Positions 1 to 9,884 of a stretch of DNA of 64,000 bases are shown here, one piece after another. Source of the stretch: Apoderus coryli. Taxonomy: Eukaryota; Arthropoda; Insecta; Coleoptera; Attelabidae. The notes beneath the pieces are model-generated. The model was given only the letters and a program-made list of their open reading frames with translations, had not been told where the DNA came from and made no database searches. A program made the position numbers and the translations under genes. Location: contig OU452205.1 in the NCBI GenBank assembly GCA_911728435.2, forward strand, positions 16,808,260 through 16,872,259, written 5' to 3'. The stretch's first letter is position 1; each line of letters starts with the position of its first letter.

Positions 1-804
1 TTAAACCTGGGGTTAAGCTATACCACTACGAGCAGAATTTTGCATAAAGAACTCCATTACCATCCATACAAAATCCAGATTGTGCAAGCCCTTAACGTTC
101 GAGATTATCCCACCCGACTAGGGTTTTGTGAACAAATGTTGGAGCGTATTAATGAAAACGACAACTTGCTGCATAATCTTTGGATGAGTGATGAATCTCA
201 CTTTCATCTCAGTGGGTATGTCAGCAAACACAATTTCCGCCATTGGTCCGACAATAAACAGCGGCAATTACACGAAAGACCCTTATATTCAGAAAAGGTA
301 ACCGTGTGGTGTGCAATTTCTTCGTTAGGCATCATCGGACCTTATTTTTTTGAGGACGAGGATGGGCACGCAGTAACAGTAAACTCTGATCGCTACGGAC
401 AGATGTTGAATAATTTTTTTCTTCCGGCAATCGAGAATTACAGAAATCAAAACACGACCTTTCAACAGGATGGTGCAACATGCCACACATCACGAGTGTC
501 AATGGATTTACTAAGAAGATCGTTTCCCGGTCGTCTTATGAGTAAAAACGGCGATATTCCCTGGTCACCTCGTAGTCCGGACCTCTCCATATGCGACTAC
601 TTTCTTTGGGGGTATCTTAAGTCGAAAGTGTTTCAAAGGAACCCCCCAAGAACTATCGAGGCTTTGAAAGAACGGATACGCGAGGAAGTGGAAGCAATAT
701 CTCAACAAATGTTACTCAATGTCTTAAACAGCTTTGTACTACGGCTGCAAGAATGTGTCCGACACAATGGAGGCCACCTTTCCAATATCATCTTCAAAAA
801 CTGA
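1..804 (+). CDS. Tc1/mariner-type transposase, C-terminal part (DDE_3-like)
   Basis: The frame is open from base 1. The start lies upstream of the window: in-frame residues before the first ATG-like codon read as the end of a helix-turn-helix (SRILHKELHYHPYKI). The catalytic core shows three acidic residues in context: SDESHFHLSGYVSKHN, FQQDGATCHTS and WSPRSPDLSICDYFLWG. There are 36 residues between the second and third Asp, the same spacing as in the transposase at 19146-20258, so the two belong to one group. The enzyme would cut and paste DNA at TA sites in the nucleus. No frameshift or stop is seen before 804, so it may be young. Activity cannot be judged without the N-terminus. Confidence 0.85.
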   Translation, partial: LNLGLSYTTTSRILHKELHYHPYKIQIVQALNVRDYPTRLGFCEQMLERINENDNLLHNLWMSDESHFHLSGYVSKHNFRHWSDNKQRQLHERPLYSEKVTVWCAISSLGIIGPYFFEDEDGHAVTVNSDRYGQMLNNFFLPAIENYRNQNTTFQQDGATCHTSRVSMDLLRRSFPGRLMSKNGDIPWSPRSPDLSICDYFLWGYLKSKVFQRNPPRTIEALKERIREEVEAISQQMLLNVLNSFVLRLQECVRHNGGHLSNIIFKN

Positions 805-934
805 ATATTTCTTCACTTAAAGATTAATTTCCATCTATGTAGTACACGGTTTTCTTATTAAACCTAATAAAAAGATATTATTTCAGTTTTTTTTGTTTAT
901 TTGAAATCGTACCGTTTCATTGAATCACCTGTTA
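1..934 (+). mobile_element. Tc1/mariner-type DNA transposon, 5' end outside window
   Basis: The transposase frame at 1-804 is followed by about 130 bp ending in a terminal-repeat-like sequence. Read inward from the right end it starts taacaggtgattcaatgaaa, which resembles the terminus of the complete element at 18700-20790 (tacagggtggtccaacgaaa). A TA follows it, as expected for this superfamily. The left end and left TIR lie before base 1, so element length is unknown. Family is inferred from the protein and terminus; the exact right boundary is uncertain by about 2 bp because of the ttata context. Confidence 0.75.
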
Positions 935-965
935 TATGCGCCATATTCCGTGGGACATATATTAA

Positions 966-1503
966 CCCTTGAGTGATAACGTCGGTCTGACAGACCGATA
1001 GTATTTTTGACTCTATAAATCGTTCTCTAAGTATGTTTAAACATTGAAGAAAATAAGACAAGAAACATTTTACAAAGCTTTTATATTTAGGAAATACACC
1101 GCTTAAAATCTTAGATATTAAAATTAATACTGAAGTATAAAATATATATCATTATAAAGTAAAAATATTTTATTATATTTTTATAGTTTGGTGACTACGT
1201 ATTTTATTATACGTAGTCAGCAAACTATTTTTAGTAAAAAATAAAAGTAACAAACAGAAAATATTACACAAAATATTTATTAATCGCTGTCCATTTCATC
1301 GAGTGATAACGTCGGTATCGGAGACCGTAATTCAGTTTAATTTGACAACACGCGCAGACTTTTACCTAATATTTCATACTAATGTTCGTCAATATGTTAC
1401 AGAAAAGTACAGTGTCGCTCAGAACCCCATCATCAAAGATGTGCCCGACCAATAAGGAAACATATTGCGTCGGTCTGTAAGACCGCACGTTATCACTGAA
1501 GGG
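966..1503. mobile_element. piggyBac-like non-autonomous element (MITE), 538 bp
   Basis: TTAA at 962-965 and again at 1504-1507 flanks an element whose ends begin ccctt, the piggyBac pattern. The two ends are inverted copies for about 40 bp (cccttgagtgataacgtc against cccttcagtgataacgtg). Each end carries a small palindrome around cggtctg/cagaccg. A third copy of the terminal block, gagtgataacgtcggtatcg, lies internally at 1301. No transposase frame is present, so it would depend on an enzyme made elsewhere. TTAA duplication and CCCT termini are established piggyBac hallmarks; assignment to this superfamily follows from them. Confidence 0.85.
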
Positions 1504-1506
1504 TTA

Positions 1507-1823
1507 AAAAAAATACTTAATTATCAAACGCTGATACAATCCACTTAAATTGCAATTCTGCAACATATACTATTAGCCAAAAAAAATATATAAAATGCTT
1601 TAAAATTTGCGATTATAAAAACCATTAGAAAATGCAATTTATAAAGCAATTTTCTATGTACCGAAGTGTTTTTGGGTACATTGTAGCTCATTTGGTCTAA
1701 GCTTACTTGTTAGATTCCTAGAACTCGCAAAAAAAAACAAAGTTTATTTTCCTAATTGTATATTCATTTGTCCAGGTAAAACTCTATAGTATTTAAACCT
1801 ATATAAAATAATATCTAGCTATA
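1507..1823. other. AT-rich spacer, no gene seen
   Basis: I see no coding frame, repeat or RNA gene in this stretch. It would contain the 3' untranslated region of the minus-strand LRR exon that ends at 1824. No canonical AATAAA signal on the minus strand is obvious close to the stop. Confidence 0.4.
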
Positions 1824-2552
1824 TTATTTTTCCTTTTTCAGTACTGGTGGGTTACAAGATACTGCATATAAATCACCTGATGGTTTTCTATATATCCAAC
1901 ACAATTTTAGCGTCGCCATTATAGTGTTAACGATGAAATTGTCTTTATACGAATCATCAATTGGTAACGTTTTTAATTTTGGAAACGCTTCCTTAATATA
2001 CTTTTCATTAAATGTAATTAAATCTTTAGTATCCAGATTAAGATTAATAAGATTCTTTTGATTTCTAAATGTAGACAACTCGATTTGTTGCAATTTATTT
2101 CGCGATATATCTAAGGTGTCCAGATTTTTTAAAGGTGTTAAGGTATTTGGATGAATATACTCCAAATTATTTCCTCTTAAATTCAGGAGTTTTAATTCCG
2201 TTAAATCTTGGAATGCATCATCAGCAACATACTCAATTCCTGCGTTGATTAGTGATAATTCTATTAGATTTTTTCCAAACGGTTTCAGCGAATTACGTTT
2301 CAATGTTTTTGGTAATATTTTTACACTCGTTAAAAAAAGATTCTTTAAATTTTTCATACCAAAGAATATATCTAATCCGATTGGTTCAGATAGTTTCTCG
2401 ATTGCCAAATCAGGTAATAAACTGCAACAGTCTGTCCAAAATTTAGAAGTTCTGTAAGTACTGGGTAGTTTCACTTCCATTAATTGTAATTGTTTGATGG
2501 TATTGGGTATTTCCAGTTCCGATACATCGCTGGTCACGAATCTAACTTTAGC
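1824..2552 (-). CDS. Leucine-rich-repeat protein, terminal exon
   Basis: A minus-strand frame of about 240 codons carries several LRR units of the form LxxLxLxxNxL (for example LKLLNLRGNNLEYI, LDTLDISRNKLQQI and LIELSLINAGIEYV). The first visible initiator is only a GTG. The frame continues upstream for five codons to a good 3' splice site (tttttag before gctaaag) at 2552/2553, so this is best read as a last exon entered in phase 0. Upstream exons are not visible between 2553 and the transposon debris further right. The C-terminus has a few Cys and Trp residues that might form a cap. LRR folds mediate protein binding, often extracellular; partner and location are unknown. This is the only segment that looks like a host gene. 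Confidence 0.6.
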   Translation of the reverse strand, partial: AKVRFVTSDVSELEIPNTIKQLQLMEVKLPSTYRTSKFWTDCCSLLPDLAIEKLSEPIGLDIFFGMKNLKNLFLTSVKILPKTLKRNSLKPFGKNLIELSLINAGIEYVADDAFQDLTELKLLNLRGNNLEYIHPNTLTPLKNLDTLDISRNKLQQIELSTFRNQKNLINLNLDTKDLITFNEKYIKEAFPKLKTLPIDDSYKDNFIVNTIMATLKLCWIYRKPSGDLYAVSCNPPVLKKEK

Positions 2553-2880
2553 CTAAAAAATAAGTGAAATATACTTATTATTAACATAATATTAATTTAT
2601 TTAGATATTTATTATCTTAGATATGAAGTTAAAATATTTAATTTTAGGGTAGTACACTGGGACCACTGATTTTCGTATTACTTATTTTAGATATATCCGG
2701 CCAAAGTCTGTTGAACATGTAACGCTTTTGAATGATACCTCTGCAATAATATCGGCTAATAATAAAAAAATATAAATTTGGGGGCAAAGGGAAATAAATA
2801 TTTGCAGGACATGCGAACATATTGTAATGGAAATGATTTAATCCTGAATTAAAAAAACTAATCACATTCTTTTTTCAGCC

Positions 2881-3009
2881 AAAGAGGTTGTTAGAGTTGG
2901 GCAGAGCTCTACAGTAAGATTTCTGGGTGTTCAAATAGACTCGCTTCTAAATTGGTGCACATATAGAAACAATTTCACGAAAGCTCTGCTTTTTTGTTCT
3001 GGAAGCTAA
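2881..3009 (+). pseudogene. Short non-LTR reverse transcriptase fragment
   Basis: A 43-codon frame too short to stand as a gene reads VRFLGVQIDSLLNWCTYRNN. This is the segment just after the catalytic palm in Jockey-type RTs (compare the KYLGVMVDSHMKWDIHI segment at 28924-29208). It is preceded by no RT core and ends in a stop after LLFCSGS. It is a dead scrap of a LINE inserted near the LRR exon. Confidence 0.7.
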
Positions 3010-3224
3010 GGACTTTTATTTCCATTGAAAAAATAGGCGATTATTCAAAAAAATCGGTTGTGTCGCCCCAAAACTTTCCCGATATTATATAATATAATCA
3101 AAAATATATGACCTGCGTAACGAAACAGAATTTTAATAAATATTATTATTATAATTGTATTATTTTCATTATTTCCAAGAAACTAACGTAACAAACCTAC
3201 TACTTTATTCAAAAATGCAAAAAA

Positions 3225-3300
3225 AGTATTGCCAGAGCTGGGATTCCAACCCATAACCTTCCACATACGAGGCGAAGGCTCTATCAATGTGTTAAAGTAC
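3225..3300 (-). pseudogene. Degenerate tRNA-like or SINE-head sequence
   Basis: On the minus strand gatagagc, a D-arm-like piece, is followed 40 bases later by gggttggaatccc, close to the pol III box B. Between them is an anticodon-arm-like ccttcgcctcgtatg. The upstream half of box A is decayed. It is probably a tRNA-derived repeat rather than a working gene. Confidence 0.35.
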
Positions 3301-3902
3301 TCAATTACTTATAACTGGTGAATTTTTAAACGTTAATTTGTCGAGAATTATGGGGCCAAATATCAAAAATGAGATATCGCTGTAGACCAGATATAAAATG
3401 CTTTAACATGATGTATCACTCGACCCCTACTGCTATTTGAAAATTTAGCGGTTGTGTCCCCCCTATCACAGGGCTAAGCCATTTCAACCAAAAACTAATG
3501 ATTTCATCCTAGGACTGTGCCAAACTCATAATTTAGCTCAATTGGTTAAAGCGTTTGGGCGCTATTGTGGTAGAATACATACAGACACACCATCACCATG
3601 TAGTGTGTTATTTTTGTTATTATTTGTAGTGTTAGTGTGTGTTATTATTATTTGTAGTGTGTTATTTTTCTTAGGGAGAGTGAAAGAATGGCTTCCAGCC
3701 AAACTCTTACCTTTTGTTGAGATTGTTACTATCATTGTAATTGATTTTATACCTATTTCTAATTGATTGTAGTGAGAATGATTTCGTAATAAATGAATTA
3801 TATAACTATTTGTTTTATTTATCTGATATAGAATAAAATACCTATATGTACCTATAAATAGTGCCTCATGTCTAATATAAAATAAATATTTTTTTTCTGT
3901 GA

Positions 3903-4375
3903 CGGGAAAAAAGTTTGACATATTTACTCTCTTGACAGGTAATAAAATGTCACTTTTTATCCCCGGGAAAAAAGTGAGCACTTTTTTCCCGGACACATAA
4001 GTAACGGTAGATATTTAATTTTAGGAAATTTTATTATACAAAAGTTACATTTCCTTTATATATCAAAACTGGCAATAATTTGTGACGTTACTTTTGCTGC
4101 TTCTACTGACTCCGGTGGAGTGTTTGCAATTTTTAAATTAAATCACAGATTGAAATTGACAGATATTTGATTATTTTATTTTTAAAACTTCAAATTTCAC
4201 TTGGATAATTTTCTGACTTTTTTCAATATTAAATCGAAGTTTTTCCCGTCGCAGAAAAAAATAGTGTATCATACACGGGAAAAAAGTTAGATTTTAGCTC
4301 TCGGTTTTTTGTCTCCCTCCGCTGCGCGTCGGGAGACAACACAACCTCGACCTAAAATCTAGTACTTTTTTCCCT
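3903..4375. repeat. Cluster of inverted gggaaaaaag motifs, possible foldback element
   Basis: The motif gggaaaaaagt occurs at about 3905, 3964 and 4279, and its complement at about 3978, 4238 and 4364. The pair at 3962-3991 forms a palindrome of two 14-bp arms (ccgggaaaaaagtg) around a 2-base centre. A second inverted pair, gggaaaaaagttagatttta and its near-complement, encloses 4279-4372 and has a gtctccc/gggagac hairpin at its heart. No protein is encoded. It may be a decayed MITE. Confidence 0.5.
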
Positions 4376-5258
4376 TGTATAATAAATAACTATATTTGGA
4401 TATAATAAATACACCTTACCTATAAATATAAATATTTTTAGAAATATAAATTATTTTGAAAAGATTTAAATCTTAATTTTTTAGTAAAAAATCAAAGATA
4501 CTATTCAAAAAGATTTGAATCATAAATCAAAAATCATTTCCTGAAAACAAAGTAAAAATCAAAGTAGGTAGGTACCTACCTATTGAAATAAAAAAAGTAC
4601 CTAATTAAATAAAAAATAAAGAAAATTCACACTGATTTGTGAAAGCTCTGATTACAATATTATATTTTCGTTTCAATTTTATGTGCTGATTTTATTTCTT
4701 AAATTAAATAAAACATAAAATACCTACCTACAATGTTCTTATTAGATCGCAGTAATAATAAATAAATACCTAAGTAATTTACCTAGGTGTATAGCAAAGA
4801 TTTAAATATTTTTCATAGCATATTTATACAGATCTACTAAGGAATGGGAATCCATTATAGGCATCTAATTCGCAATATTTAATTTAACGTTGAGAATAAT
4901 AAAATACCCCGACTAAATAGATCATAATCCAACTAACAACCTTGTAGGTATATTGAACATAACTTGATTATATCTTGTATATAGATATAATACCTAGGTA
5001 CCAATAATATATTATACTTCCAGTCTGTATTACATGCGAATATATGAACAAAAAAGAATAAAAATAATGATTACCCAAAATAGAAATATTACATTTTAGT
5101 GTCACTATGTATTAGTTTTTGCGACACCTATTGAGGAGAAGAATATATTAAAATATGTTGTAACTTAAGAAATGGATATTTTTAAATGAATACAGCCTTA
5201 GGCAACTAAGAATACAACCATACTAGCGGACATTTTTGTAACTACCCGTTTCAGATGC

Positions 5259-6720
5259 CCCTCTTAACGTGGTATTCCAAGTATTCAGTCAATGAGAGAA
5301 AACCATTTATAATTTTGCATTTATATATTTTTTATAAGTAGTAGTAGTAGTGTTTATTTCACCCAATATTAATGTATACAATAATAAGTAACATAAAAGT
5401 TATTACAGTTTGTTGTTTTTCAAATAAATATTCACTTAACGCTATTCAGTCGAATTGATATGGTACGTTCAACTGTCGCTCAGTTGAACCTAACTGATAT
5501 TTACGCTGAAGGATACTACCTAGATCAGCTGGGCAGCTATTCTTGAAAACCATGGAGTAGAACAATTGTGAGGCGAGGCAAAGTCTATTAAATTAGCACA
5601 GCTTTGCCTCACTTCTATGTTCACTTGAACTGATGTGATAGGGGCAATTGCCACTCATTTTCAACGTAACTTTTTCAGTTACTTGTCAACGAAGAAAAAT
5701 GCTAATGCCTATAGACTTTGATAGATAACAAAAGTCAATTTTACCAACATACAAAAAATAAAAACATATGAACTAGAGGTAAGGTAATAAAACTGTCGAT
5801 AGTGTTTTTGATTCTTTAAATAATCAGCTGTAGCAAACACGTTAAGTCATCGTAAATATTAAATATACTGTGGTTAAGTGTAGAATAAATTAAAAAAACC
5901 ATATAAGGGTCATACAGAAAAATATATTAGTTTTACAACGCTTAAATTTTTTAGAGCGAAACAAAAAAGTTAGAAAACTTTTGATTTTTTGTAGTATGTT
6001 AGAATGGTTTCATATATTTTTTTATACAGGGTGAAATCATTTTTAGGAAAAATTATTTATTATTATGACAGAGAAAATACAAATTTTACTGTCAAATTTA
6101 CTATATGAGATCAGTTTATAAAAAAATATAAACATAAAATAGTAACTAGAATTACAGGGTGTCCCAAATTTTTTACCTTAGTGTTAAGAGCACGTTTTTT
6201 TAGCAATTCTTTAGAGTGAAACGTACAAATATTAAGAACTTTTACATTTCCAGAATAACCGCCTACAATTTAGATAAAGGGTTACTCAAAAATGTTTGTA
6301 TTTATTTTCAAGATTTTCAGGCAAGGTAGAACGTAATAGACAGAAAAACTTTTTAATTTTTTAGTTTTTTAGAATGGTTTCATGAAATTATTGCACAGGA
6401 TGGCTCAAAAATGTTTCATAAGAATTTTTTTATATATTTTTTCACAGTATTTTTAGTTAGAATGGGGTCATACATTTTTATACAGGGTGTATGTGTATTA
6501 TTTCCATTTATTTGATCAGGTTTTTAAACCATATTTTCAGCGACAGGTTACTTTTTTTTAATTAATTTATTTAACTTTTGAGTTTTCTTAGTTTGTTAGA
6601 GCGGTGTCATAAAATTTATTTATATACAGGGTGTCTCAAATGTAATTCTGTTTATGTGATTAGGTTTTCAACCCATATTTTCAGTTTTTTTTTTATAACC
6701 CTCGATATATTAGTGTTACA
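5259..6720 (+). repeat. Dispersed repeat, copy 1
   Basis: This is nearly the same sequence as 26831-28260, starting at ttaacgtggtattccaag in both. Both copies contain a gtgaggcgaggcaaag/ctttgcctcac stem-loop and a series of diverged blocks each beginning with a cagggtg-type motif. Copy 1 is cut at its right end by the LINE that begins near 6741. No coding capacity is seen. Identity looks above 90 percent by eye, with small indels. Confidence 0.8.
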
Positions 6721-6740
6721 ACGCTTAAATATTAAAATAA

Positions 6741-7486
6741 ATAAGTTCAGGGCGGCACACTCATGTAGATTGTCTAGAGGAGGTGGAGTCTCGATTTATA
6801 TTAGGGAAACAATAAAATTTGTGGAAATAGAATGGTCTGATTCAGATGACGTGATAAACTGGTTATGTGTCGGTATCGGTGATAAGGCCTGTAAGTTAAG
6901 CGTTATTTACAAACCACCATCACACAAAAGTGAAGATTTTTTAATAACGTTAGAAACAATTTTAAGGCGACACCCGAAAAATCATTTAATAGTGGGAGAC
7001 TCTAACATAAACCTACTCAGCAATAGTGATGTTTCTAGAAATTATGTGAATTTGTTATCGTTGAATGATTTTAGGGTTATTAATACCATTGATGAGTTGA
7101 ACGCTACTAGAGTTACAGATTATAGTAAGACTATTATAGATCATGTGATAACGGATCAACATTCGAGATTGAATTGCGTAGTAAAAATTGAGAATAATTC
7201 CCTTTCTGACCATAAACTCCTGTCAATTACTATTAAGAATAACTGTAGGATAGTCAAGTCAAAAATAAATCATGTATCTAAAACAATTGATTATGCAAAA
7301 TTCCATTCTTTATTTAGACAACAAACGGAAAATACAAATGTTGAATCATTTCAAGCATTAATAGAGTTGATAAAAAATTGCAAAATACAATCTGAGCGTA
7401 CAAAAGTTATTAGAATTCCTTACCAACAAGATCAAAACCTTAAAAAATCGTTATTTTCAAAACAAGTGGGCACAGGCTGGTACTAA
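6741..7486 (+). pseudogene. LINE ORF2 endonuclease domain (APE-type), truncated
   Basis: The reading frame shows the second half of an APE-type endonuclease-exonuclease-phosphatase domain: GGGVSIYIRE, GDSNINLLS in place of the usual GDFN block, IDHVIT, and the terminal SDHKLL with the catalytic Asp-His pair. The N-terminal third is missing. The preceding residues back to 6578 are in frame but read through the dispersed repeat, so the true element starts about 6741. The enzyme would nick target DNA for target-primed reverse transcription. Near 7440 the frame shifts, so that NLRKQWSFV continues in the frame of the next segment. Confidence 0.8.
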
Positions 7487-7487
7487 T

Positions 7488-9268
7488 TTGAGAAAACAAT
7501 GGAGTTTTGTAAGTCAATTTATAAAAAATAAACCATCTGAGGCATGTGCAATTGGTTCTTTAAATATTAATAATGTAAGTGTAGAGGCTACAAATGAAAT
7601 AGTTAACCATTTAAATAAATCTTTTGCAGAAGTAGGTGAAAGTATTGTTAAAGATGTAGAATCCGAACTAAATTTAATACAAAATTTTGTTAAAAGTGAG
7701 GAGATTTATTTTGATAGAAGTATGTACTTAGATCTTACAGACGAAAAAGAAATTGATGAAGTTATACTTGAACTAAAAACTAGCTCAGCGCCAGGTCATG
7801 ATCAAATTTCGGTATTAGATATAAACAATTTACAAACTGACTTAAAACCTATTTTGAAAAAATTAATTAATAATGTTTTAACGAATGGAACTTTCCCGCA
7901 GGAACTAAAAATCAGCAGAATTACACCAATATTTAAAAGTGGAAAAAAAGACTGTTTAAATAATTATAGACCAATATCAGTTGTAAGTGTTTTGTCAAAA
8001 ATTTTAGAAAAAAATAATAAAAAAACGGATGCTAGCATTTATAGAAAAATATATTGAGGTGGACGTGTTCCAGTACGGGTTTGTAAAAAAATAGTAGTAC
8101 ACTGAGTGCTACGGTAGATCTTGTAAATCATATATCCGCGGCATTAGATAATAAACATATAGTGGTGGCCGTGTTCGTGGATCTGAGGAAGGCATTTGAC
8201 GTTGTTGATTTTGGCATACTGCTGCACAAGCTTCACACAATGGGATTTAGAGGTAACATTTATGATTTAATCAAAACATATCTTTGCGGCAGGGAGCAAT
8301 ATGTGAAACATGGTGGCGAGTGCAGTTGTAGGTTAAAAAATAAATATGGCGTACCACAGGGATCCGTTCTCGGTCCCCTGCTTTACTCCCCCTATGTTCT
8401 TAATTTAAAAAAAGCAAGTCTCAGAGCTCGGTATTTTACATTTGCTGATGACACGGTACTGGTGTATGATGCTTCGGACGAGCGAGAGCTCGAACGGGAT
8501 GTCAATGCTGATCTCCGGGTCTACGTGCAATGGCTACTCTCTAACAAGATCAAAATTAATATAGAGAAAACTAAGTATATGCTTTTGAAACAAAAAAACA
8601 AGGTTGTCAATACTATGAACATAAAAATTAGTGATTTAAATATACAAAAGGCTTCCGTAATAAAATATTTGGGCTTGTACCTGGATGAGAGCTTGAATTG
8701 GTCTGAGCATGCTAATAATATTTCTCGAGGGGTTCTGTCGATGATCCCAACAATATTCAGATGTAGAAATTAGTTAACAAATAAAAGTAAGGATAACATT
8801 TATAATGCCTACTTTTTGAGCCACTTGAGATACCTATTTCCTGTGTGGGGTATGTGTGGTAATACTGTTTTTAATGCAATGCAAACGTTACAAAACAAGA
8901 TTTTAAAAATACTCTATAGTTACGACAGACGAACACATACAACAGCTCTATACGGGGGGTTGGGTGTCTGGAAACTCGATCGATTACTAGAGTTAGAACA
9001 GTGCAAATTAATGTATAAAGTAATTCACAAAGAACAAAAATGTAACACACACATTCGATTTTCTCATGAGGTGCATGGATATGAAACAAGATCACAGAAT
9101 AATATATATCAGATATATACGAGATCGAATATAGGCTTAAATAACCCAATTGTAAGTGCTGCAAAAGTATATAACAGACTACCTGATGTGATCAAAAATA
9201 GAAATAATTATAACTTGTTTGTTAAGAGTTTGAAGATTCATCTTGTTGAACATAATTATTATTATTAA
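7488..9268 (+). pseudogene. LINE ORF2 reverse transcriptase, broken
   Basis: RT motifs are in order. SAPGHDQIS and FPQELKISRITPIFKSGKK precede NYRPISVVSVLSKILEK. Then, after a damaged stretch at 8040-8160, come VDLRKAFDVVD, GVPQGSVLGPLL and FADDTVLVYDA, which holds the catalytic Asp pair. An in-frame TAG at 8771-8773 separates the palm from the thumb and C-terminal part (SHLRYLFPVWG, AAKVYNRLPDVIKN), which continues in the same frame to 9268. Lesions: a frameshift near 7440, loss or frameshift near 8057-8160, and the TAG. It is an ordinary decayed LINE. Confidence 0.85.
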
Positions 9269-9408
9269 TTAATGTCCCCTCCAACTCACACACGCTATGC
9301 TGTTTTTGTGGTTCTGCTGCTGTCTCGACCTTCAGTTCGAAGGCATCAAAGACACAGACCACGTCGCAGTGTTTCTTCTATTGCAAGTCCTGCACGTCGT
9401 ATTAAATA

Positions 9409-9662
9409 TACCGGGTAAAATATTCACTTAAAGTGAGTCAACTATGTAGTTTAATATAACTATATATATTATATAGAAAATCCAATGAAGAAAACGAACG
9501 TCCGTGAGTTGGAAAAAACATTTGCTTCAGCTGGGAATCAAACCCACTTCTTACGCTTTCCGGGCATTTGCTCTACCATTGAGCTACCGAAGCACTGGTG
9601 ACAGTAGTGCATAAACGCGTATTTATAGTAGTTGACTCACTTTAAGTGAATATTTTACCCGG
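9409..9662. repeat. 254-bp unit bounded by accgggtaaaatattcactt inverted termini
   Basis: The ends are inverted copies of about 33 bp, beginning accgggtaaaatattcactt and ending with the complement. A further copy of the same terminus closes a second, inverted unit at 9966-9998. The units look like MITE-type elements that carry a tRNA-like gene internally. No clear target duplication was found. Confidence 0.65.
9524..9593 (-). pseudogene. tRNA-like sequence, copy 1
   Basis: The 70-nt sequence can be folded as a cloverleaf. The acceptor stem is gcttcgg/ctgaagc (7 pairs with one G-T) and the D stem is gctc/gagc. The anticodon arm is aatgc/gcgta with an outer A-A mismatch, and the T arm is centred on tgggtttgattccca. 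The anticodon loop ccggaaa would place GGA (Ser) at 34-36. However, position 33 is C rather than U, and the long variable arm of tRNA-Ser is missing. It looks like a tRNA-derived internal promoter rather than a decoding tRNA. Confidence 0.6.
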
Positions 9663-9814
9663 TATATTTAATACGACGTGCAGGACTTGCAATAGAAGAA
9701 ACACTGCGACGTGGTCTGTGTCTTTGATGCCTTCGAACTGAAGGTCGAGACAGCAGCAGAACCACAAAAACACATTGGTGTTTAAGTACGCGTTTATGCA
9801 CTACTGTCACCAGT

Positions 9815-9884
9815 GCTTCGGTAGCTCAATGGTAGAGCAAATGCCCGGAAAGCGTAAGAAATGGGTTCGATTCCCACCTGAAGC
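9815..9884 (+). pseudogene. tRNA-like sequence, copy 2 (opposite orientation)
   Basis: This inverted copy of 9524-9593 differs at a few bases. Its box B is better (gggttcgattccc), and box A reads tagctcaatgg. The same cloverleaf is possible, with the same C33 and absent variable arm. Both pol III promoter boxes are intact, so transcription is plausible. The flanks, including tccaactcacggacgttcgt on the 3' side, are shared with copy 1. Confidence 0.6.

Larger units (their letters stand above)
3010..5258. other. Noncoding interval with weak repeats
   Basis: No frame here resembles a known protein; the frames at 3452-3766 (+) and 3562-3996 (-) overlap each other and lack any recognisable motif. 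The interval contains a degenerate tRNA-like piece near 3225-3300, inverted gggaaaaaag motifs at 3903-4375, and gtaggtaggtacctacct-type short repeats around 4560-4580 and 4720-4790. Confidence 0.5.
6741..9268 (+). mobile_element. 5'-truncated Jockey/CR1-like LINE
   Basis: Endonuclease (EN) and RT parts lie in order on the plus strand, followed by a tail of ttattattatta at about 9256-9269. ORF1 and the start of ORF2 are absent. The left junction falls in the dispersed repeat 5259-6720. Several frameshifts and stops show it is dead. Clade placement (Jockey or CR1/L2) is by protein resemblance only. Confidence 0.8.
9301..9772. repeat. Inverted repeat, two arms of about 145 bp
   Basis: The left arm 9301-9444 and right arm 9628-9772 are near-perfect reverse complements (tttttgtggttctgctgctg against cagcagcagaaccacaaaaa at the outer ends). 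The loop of about 180 bp holds a tRNA-like sequence on the minus strand. Such a structure would extrude as a long hairpin. No transposase is encoded. Confidence 0.85.

Noticed and set aside
2245..2865. Plus-strand frames at 2245-2457 and 2252-2446 and the minus frame at 2644-2865
   Set aside because: The first two are shadows of the LRR exon. The third has no motif and no splice site linking it to the LRR frame.
3528..3580. tagctcaattggttaaagcg, which fits a pol III box A on the plus strand
   Set aside because: No box B follows at the expected distance and no cloverleaf can be drawn.
3452..3996. Frames of 104 and 144 codons on opposite strands
   Set aside because: They overlap each other, are low in complexity and contain no recognisable motif or splice context.
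9815..9884. Calling the tRNA-like sequence a functional tRNA-Ser(GGA)
   Set aside because: Position 33 is C, the outer anticodon pair is A-A, and the long variable arm required of tRNA-Ser is missing.
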